Source: Anastrepha obliqua (Eukaryota; Arthropoda; Insecta; Diptera; Tephritidae). Taken from it: a stretch of 64,000 nucleotides of DNA. The position numbers and the translations under genes were made by a program. Location: assembly GCF_027943255.1 (NCBI RefSeq), contig NW_026562179.1, positions 8,000,501 to 8,064,500 of the forward strand. Direction: 5' to 3'. Shown piece by piece: positions 58,841 through 64,000 of the stretch (its first letter is position 1; each line of letters opens with the position of its first letter). Below the pieces are notes generated by a model. The model was not told the origin of the DNA. It saw only the letters and a list, made by a program, of their open reading frames with translations, and did no database searches.

Positions 58841-58985
58841 TATAAGATAAACATGCATATATTTAATCTCTTTAATCAAATCTTAAGTATAATATATTGA
58901 TGAGAAAATATCATTTTAGTATCTGTAGAGAAAGCCAAACTCGTATGCACACATATCTATGAATATAAATATACATACAAAATAG

Positions 58986-60370
58986 CAACTTTCTAACAAA
59001 CGCAGGACAGAAGCTTCTGCACACACTTGACACAGGGCATATAAAAAACAACAACCATTCGCTGTGGCCGCCTACTCCTTACCCTTCAAGAAAATACGTT
59101 ATATGTACAATACATATGCGGTTGTTCGCACACGATTCGCTAAAAATGCTAAAAGGAATCCGCGCGCATTCAAAGGCACAGCATTGTGCCGAAAGTTATG
59201 AATTATGAAGCGTAAACAAAACTGCCCCATAATATACTTAGATACCTTTTTAGACCTTTTGTAGGAAGTGGAACGTTATTATTTGGTATATGAATACTTA
59301 TTTATATTAAAGTCGAAAAATATGTTTTAAATCTTTGAAACAAAAAGTACATATTGATTGAAAAACTTTGGTTAAAAGATTTGAGGCATCGGTCTCTGTT
59401 GTTATGAACAATACTGCACATCAACACAGCTCACAGAAGCAGCAGTAATTTCGTCGATATTAAATGTTTGGCACTTTGTGCAGAGAACGTTAAATATAGA
59501 GAATTCTCACGAGCTACGAATAGTGTGAATTGTCAAAAATGAAGTGAAACCGCGAACACTATTTCACCTCGCTTAACTCGACAGCGGGGAAGTTCTTAAC
59601 AGGGCTGATTACAGTGAATTATGTACAAGTACATTGGCTCTGCTCAGTTTTTGGTTTCTGTATGAAATCAAATTGACGAATGCCGACGGCATTTTGCAAG
59701 GCATTTGCTGGTGCATTTTTATGTTCCCTTGGTAAACGAAAATTTATTCAATTTGTATTTTCAAACAAAGGTGATGAAGAAAAAATTATTGAATTTATTA
59801 TATGCGCCAAATAAAATCAAAGTAACTTTAATATTTTGATTTAATTTAAAAAAATACATTATAAAACGACCTCTCACATTTTGGTATGTGCGTTTTAGTA
59901 AATTTAAAACTAAACAAATTTGATGAAAATTTTTACTAATTTTTTGAGTCGAAATTAATTCATAGCATACAAGTGTTTTGGTATATCGACATATGTATTT
60001 ACATTTGAACATGCATTTATTTGTTCCTTTGGCAAACCAAATCTTTTTGAATTTACATTTTAACACAGGGAATAATAATATACATACATTTGTATGTATG
60101 CATTTTCTAGATAGTATAAAACTTTAAAATAAATAAAGGAAACAAAGAAACGTATTTGCATATATGGGACAACTAAATTCAATTAAATTCAATTGCATCT
60201 TTATTAAATATGTATATGTTGCACGCATATGTGTGCACTGAAGCAACATGACCTACCTCACGAGCATCGCCTTATATTTCATGTAAATAACCTAATGATC
60301 AAATTCCTGCCTCACAAATGCTCATACTCATGTACATATTTGTATGTGCGTATGTACACTTGGTGCCCAT
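58986..60370. other. AT-rich intergenic stretch
   Basis: No gene, RNA gene or recognised transposon. Short ATGTATGT-type repeats are present. Confidence 0.5.
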
Positions 60371-61192
60371 ATCCCTTCAAACAAATCAAAAAATTCTGTA
60401 TACAAAACGCTTCATTACCAGGCACACAGGAAGATGGCATATGCAAATATAAATATGCGAATTGAATTCAAGCAAAACAATGCTTATTAATATACACATA
60501 TGCATGTGCATACAACCGCACACACAGGGCACTCACTTTATTTCTCAAAATGCGTATGTCGTTCAAAGCTAAAATTCTATGCCTAGCGACTACAAGAACA
60601 AAATGCAGTCATAGACGCAGGCGTAGCGGCCATCATTCTAGTTGCCATAGCGCTGAACAGTCGCGGCGGCGCCGAACAGTTTCCACTATTGTACTGTGCA
60701 ACAAAAACTCATCATCAAAAAATTCATTGATAAATTCGAGCTCATAGTTCTAAGAGCAAGAACTTTCATTCATAAAACGAGCCCCCCATATGCCAATTTT
60801 CTCGACAATACGAAAATAGTCAATATTGGAATATTTGGCGTAGAATTATTTGCCAATATTTGATAAATCTTCAATTTTTGTCAAGTCGAGTGCCCGCGGC
60901 TTCGTACATATGTATGCATCAATATATGTACGTAAATATGTGTATATGCACAATGCTGTGCCAATGAATGTGCGCTGCGCCATGAGTGCGCGCTGGATTT
61001 CTTGCGAAGTTTTACCGTTTTATCTTGAGCTGTGGCTGGTGAGCACACATACACACAGCATATACATATGCGCAAATGTATATAAATTGACAAATGTATA
61101 TAAATTCACAAATTTACATTTGCATATGCCATCTTCCTGTGCGCCTGGTAATGAAGCGTTTGCTATAGAGGATTTTGATTCAGTTGAAGGGA
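60371..61192. repeat. Element with about 95-bp inverted ends enclosing dispersed-repeat copy 3
   Basis: The block at 60371-60463 (with ACGCTTCATTACCAGGC and AGGAAGATGGCATATGCAAA) recurs inverted at 61098-61192. Between them, 60548-60930 is a diverged copy of the dispersed repeat. No coding capacity. Confidence 0.7.
60548..60930 (+). repeat. Dispersed repeat, copy 3 (diverged)
   Basis: Shares ordered blocks with 43896-44335 and 53412-53745, including AGTCAATATTGGAATATTT and ATTATTTGCCAATATTTGAT, with an added GGCGGCGCCG-containing segment. Confidence 0.75.
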
Positions 61193-61894
61193 ATTCAACA
61201 AAGTTTTACAGACACCAGACAGACAGACGTTACATATTTATATAATTTTGGATGATTTGGAAAAATTCAAATATATAGGTCATATTAAAAAGCTACCTAA
61301 CATTCTTTGCTTCTAATCACCAACAAATTCTTATCAACTGCTGCTAAATTTACATAATACACTGTTAATTTTTGTTGAAAAATCTGTCTATGGTGAATTG
61401 TCTTCGCGAGACGAGTACCCCTCGAAAATGAACACTTTCCAGTCATTATGACTTCTCTATTCATTAACGTTCTCTGCTTTGTGCTTCATCCGAAGTCTGA
61501 ATGTTTGCACAGTAGTCTACAAAAAAGCCGCCCTCTTATTTTATAGTAAGTTTATTTCTTTGCTACTAATATGCATATGGTTTTCTGGACTTTTTATCAA
61601 TTGAAGAACCACATACGTAAAGGAATATGTTAATTTTATATTTATAACCACGCGAGAACTAAAAATAATGGTTTAAAAATTTTCCCTAGTATCGAAATGT
61701 CCGGGCCAGAACTTTTTCATATACTACTTGTTGTTTTTTTGTGCCCCTTACTGTCACTTTTGCGAACACTTGACTCACAGCAACTGCGACTGTCGAACAG
61801 TTGGAAGACATATTTACATACATATAAAGGTGCATACATATATACAACGCCGCGGCCCCCGCAAATAATTTCAATTCTAACAGAAATATTACAA
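61193..61894. other. Intergenic stretch without recognised gene
   Basis: AT-rich with scattered ATATGTA motifs. No coding frame supported. Confidence 0.45.
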
Positions 61895-62110
61895 TATTGA
61901 CTATTTTCGGATGGTCGAGAAAATTGGCATATGGGCGGCTCGTTTTACGAATGGAAGTACTTTGCTCTTAGAGATATGAGCTCGAACTTATCCATGAATT
62001 TTTTGTTTTTCCTATAGAAATAGGAAATATCGGAATATTTCGCGTAGAAATATTTGCCAATATTTGATAACTTGAATTTTTGTAATGTCGAGTAGCCGCG
62101 GTTCCGTATA
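61895..62110. repeat. Dispersed repeat, copy 4, rearranged with an inverted half
   Basis: The first half (to about 62000) matches the dispersed repeat in inverse orientation and the second half matches it forward, so this copy is a fold-back rearrangement. Confidence 0.65.
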
Positions 62111-62126
62111 TATGTATGTGAATGTT

Positions 62127-62600
62127 TGAATAAAACAAAACAGAGTTAAATTTCAGAAAATTTATTTTATCTCCTTCAAAATATGACCCGTCTGAAGCAA
62201 CACACATGTGCAACCTTTAACCCAGTCCTCCATACACCCTCTGTAGGCCGACATGGCCTTCATCTCCTTCGTCGCATTCTCTTTGATCTCTTTGATCGGG
62301 GCGATAGCGCGTTATCGTTGTGAAAAACCCAAGAATTGTTTGCTCACATTTTCGGCTGTTTGTGACCTACAGAATCTCTCAAACCCTTCAAAACGGATAA
62401 AAAATATTCTTTATTGACTGTCTGGCCCGAGGAAAGGTACTCATGGTGCACTACGCCTTGGCAAACGAAGAAAACAGTCAACATGACCTTCCCGGTACTT
62501 TTTGATCATAGGGTATACCTATCCCATCTTTTCACTGACGGACAAGAAGACGGTCGCAGTTTTTGTTTTTATATCCAGACATTTTGCGTTCGATGGAGGG
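62127..62600 (-). pseudogene. Mariner-family transposase 3' fragment, copy 2
   Basis: Clear match to 53868-54330 with the same neighbour order (dispersed repeat, then mariner fragment). The C-terminal piece HMCVASDGSYFEGDKI is readable on the minus strand at 62150-62213. Broken frames throughout. Confidence 0.7.
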
Positions 62601-62607
62601 TTGCATA

Positions 62608-62925
62608 AGTTAATGCTACTTATGTATGTTGAAAGTTCATCCACTACACGCGTTTCCGTTTAACGCTATTTACGCTGAAAGTTGATCCACCTCCGTTGCT
62701 CGATCTTTTCGCTGACGCTATGTCTGCAATAAACCGTGTGAACGGCAACAAGCAAAATTCCGCGAATATCGTCACGCGGCATAACAGGTGAATAAGGGAA
62801 TGCATTAAGTTAGCTTTAAGAAATTTTGTAAAGTGAAGTTAATAAGTTAGAAATGTGAAATAAATACGGAGCTTGCTCCGGAAAAAAATATTTTTTTTTA
62901 ATTATCAATGTAGTGATAATTAATT
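62608..62925 (+). repeat. 5' LTR of a third gypsy-class provirus (about 318 bp)
   Basis: Begins AGTTAATGCTAC and ends AATTAATT at the primer site. Contains AATAAA near 62862 followed by a small hairpin (CGGAGC...GCTCCG), a plausible polyadenylation region. The 3' LTR is outside the window. Confidence 0.75.
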
Positions 62926-62942
62926 GGCGCCCAACGTGGTAG
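62925..62942 (+). other. Primer binding site, tRNA-Lys type
   Basis: TGGCGCCCAACGTGG directly follows the LTR, the site type used with tRNA-Lys by gypsy-like elements. Confidence 0.8.
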
Positions 62943-63739
62943 AAGGAACTCGGCGCGAGTATTTGTAAAAAGGACAAGCAAGTCAAAATCTCTGAGTGCC
63001 TAAGACGACCTCAAGTAGCTCGCCGCACTTCAAATAATTACAACGACTTTGATTTTTGCGTGCCTTAGACGACATTAAGCAGCTCGCCGAACCTAAAATA
63101 GCTTCAATTTTTAAATGCCGAAGACGACCTCAAACAGCTCGCCGCACCACAAATGTGCCGAAACCTTCGAGAAACCACAAGAACTTCCTGCGTAAGGACA
63201 CCTGTACTGCATTCGTTCTGTAGAATCCGTTCGCAGACGCCCACACGATTTGGACTTCGATAGACCCCTATAAGCTGTCAAACCTGCAAAAGGACTCCCT
63301 ACGAAAACCTGAGCTCGATTATTGCGGTATTTATATAAATTAATATAGCGAATAAGAAAAGTTTAAAAAATTAAAGATATATTTCAAAGTAAAGTAAATT
63401 AGAGGAAAATAATATTAATTTCCAGAGAAAGAAAAATTAACAAAGAACAATGATTATTGCGGATTTTATACAAATTAAGATAGCGAATAAGGAAAGTGAA
63501 TAAGAAATAAAAGTGAAGATATGAAAAAAAAAGAAAATTAAAAAATTAATGAAATATTTCAAAGTAAAGTAAATTAGAGGAAAATAACATTAATTTTGAG
63601 AGAAACATAAATTAACAAAGAACTATGAAAGTGAATACAGAAAATATTTTTGAAAAGTTTAAGGAAAGTTAAGAAAAAAATAAAAAGTTAAATGAAATTT
63701 TTATAAAACATTGTTAAATTTATATACAACATATATAAA
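62943..63739 (+). promoter_or_regulatory. Repeat-rich untranslated leader of the third provirus
   Basis: Three diverged copies of an about 60-70-bp block (AGACGACCTCAAGTAGCTCG and variants) at about 62995-63165, then two diverged copies of a longer block at about 63321-63450 and 63451-63630 (shared ATTTCAAAGTAAAGTAAATT). Leader repeats act as insulators in gypsy and as an internal ribosome entry region in Idefix; a role here is inference. Confidence 0.6.
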
Positions 63740-64000
63740 ATGAGTAACCCAAACAATCTCATTAGGCCCCCCAGTCCTTAACGCACCCAACATACCAATC
63801 CCTCCAAATCCCAATACTATACCCGGACTCAGTGAATTTATTTCCAATATTGTAACGAACGTTTTTAGAAACACGAACAGAGAAGACATAGGGACGGACC
63901 AAATAATTAATCCTGAACATCTTAATAATTTAAACGAACTAGACCAAATACCGAACATTGTCAGGTCTATAAGGGAATTTTCAGGAAAAGAAGATGAGTT
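63740..64000 (+). pseudogene. gag: Gag start of the third provirus, partial, with an early frame break
   Basis: The ATG at 63740 opens a 13-codon frame (MSNPNNLIRPPSP) that stops. A second frame, one base off, is open from the C-run near 63766 to the window end and has the errantivirus Gag pattern of a helical region followed by DQIPNIVRSIREFSG. A one-base change in the C6 run would explain the break; it could be a true mutation or a sequencing error. The gene continues beyond 64000. Confidence 0.7.

Larger units (their letters stand above)
55598..58847 (-). mobile_element. Helitron 2, internally deleted, nested in the palindrome and holding a mariner
   Basis: The 3' end CTAG is at 55598 with a flanking A; GCGAAGCAGG and GGGTCCGCTAG precede it. 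The 5' end TCTTATATATAAAAATGG is split: TCTTA lies at 58843-58847 and the rest at 57631 and below, with a mariner in between. The flanks fit insertion at an AT site. Coding remnants are a basic N-terminal stretch joined to the last 60 or so codons of the helicase. Confidence 0.82.
54325..58985. repeat. Long near-palindrome (foldback-like element), right arm interrupted by Helitron 2
   Basis: Left arm 54325-55013 is the reverse complement, with moderate divergence, of 55036-55597 followed by 58848-58985. The loop is about 22 bp. Each arm has four to five copies of a motif like CCCTTACTAGTGTGGTAA, and a tRNA-like T-arm with B-box (minus strand near 54659-54669; plus strand GGTTCAAGTCC at 55390-55400). 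No coding capacity. The outermost arms match on the far side of the Helitron, showing that the palindrome existed first. Confidence 0.82.

Noticed and set aside
59761..60066. Minus-strand 101-codon frame in the intergenic stretch
   Set aside because: Lys/Phe/Asn-rich AT-driven frame without motif or context. Not reported as a gene.

Overview
The window is transposon-dense insect DNA. I see no complete host gene. The element types (mdg3/gypsy-class and env-bearing LTR retrotransposons, a LOA-type LINE, an RTE-type LINE, jockey-like LINE debris, pogo/Tigger, mariner and Helitron) point to a higher dipteran. The mariner in the right part resembles the tephritid rosa group, so a true fruit fly is plausible, but species cannot be read from the sequence. 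Region 1 (1-38909): a head-to-tail array of a gypsy-class LTR retrotransposon on the minus strand, unit length about 10.05 kb. Neighbouring units share one LTR (order internal-LTR-internal-LTR). Three complete internal regions and one partial are present; the array runs off the left edge and ends on the right in an outer 5' LTR at 38623-38909. Every unit carries the same about 5.0 kb LOA-type LINE at the same base, between RNase H and integrase, with the same 12-bp target duplication and the same inactivating breaks. The nested element was therefore present, and already broken, before amplification. The units differ by private SNPs and indels, so they are not one sequence pasted four times. 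Region 2 (38910-43890): a 0.6-kb pogo-like MITE, then a pogo element split by a 2.8-kb Helitron fragment. The Helitron holds degraded helicase, a 5'-truncated jockey-like LINE and an intron-containing reading frame of unknown origin. Removing the Helitron restores the pogo reading frame exactly. Region 3 (43890-53750): a degraded env-bearing errantivirus-like provirus on the minus strand, flanked on both sides by copies of one dispersed repeat. It keeps unequal LTRs, a gag start, integrase and a broken env. A 9-copy 52-bp minisatellite lies between pol and env, and an intact 971-codon RTE-type LINE on the plus strand has split env with a 12-bp target duplication. Region 4 (53750-59000): a mariner 3' fragment, then a long near-palindrome of about 1.4 kb whose arms carry repeats of a short motif and tRNA-like T-arm sequences. 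The right arm is interrupted by a second Helitron (55598-58847), whose own 5' end is interrupted by a mariner with a broken transposase. Region 5 (59000-64000): AT-rich spacer, more copies of the dispersed repeat and the mariner fragment, and at 62608 the 5' end (LTR, tRNA-Lys-like primer site, repeat-rich leader, gag start) of a third, plus-strand gypsy-class provirus that leaves the window. The genes here do not form a host pathway. The biology is the order of nested insertions and the amplification of one composite element into a tandem array.
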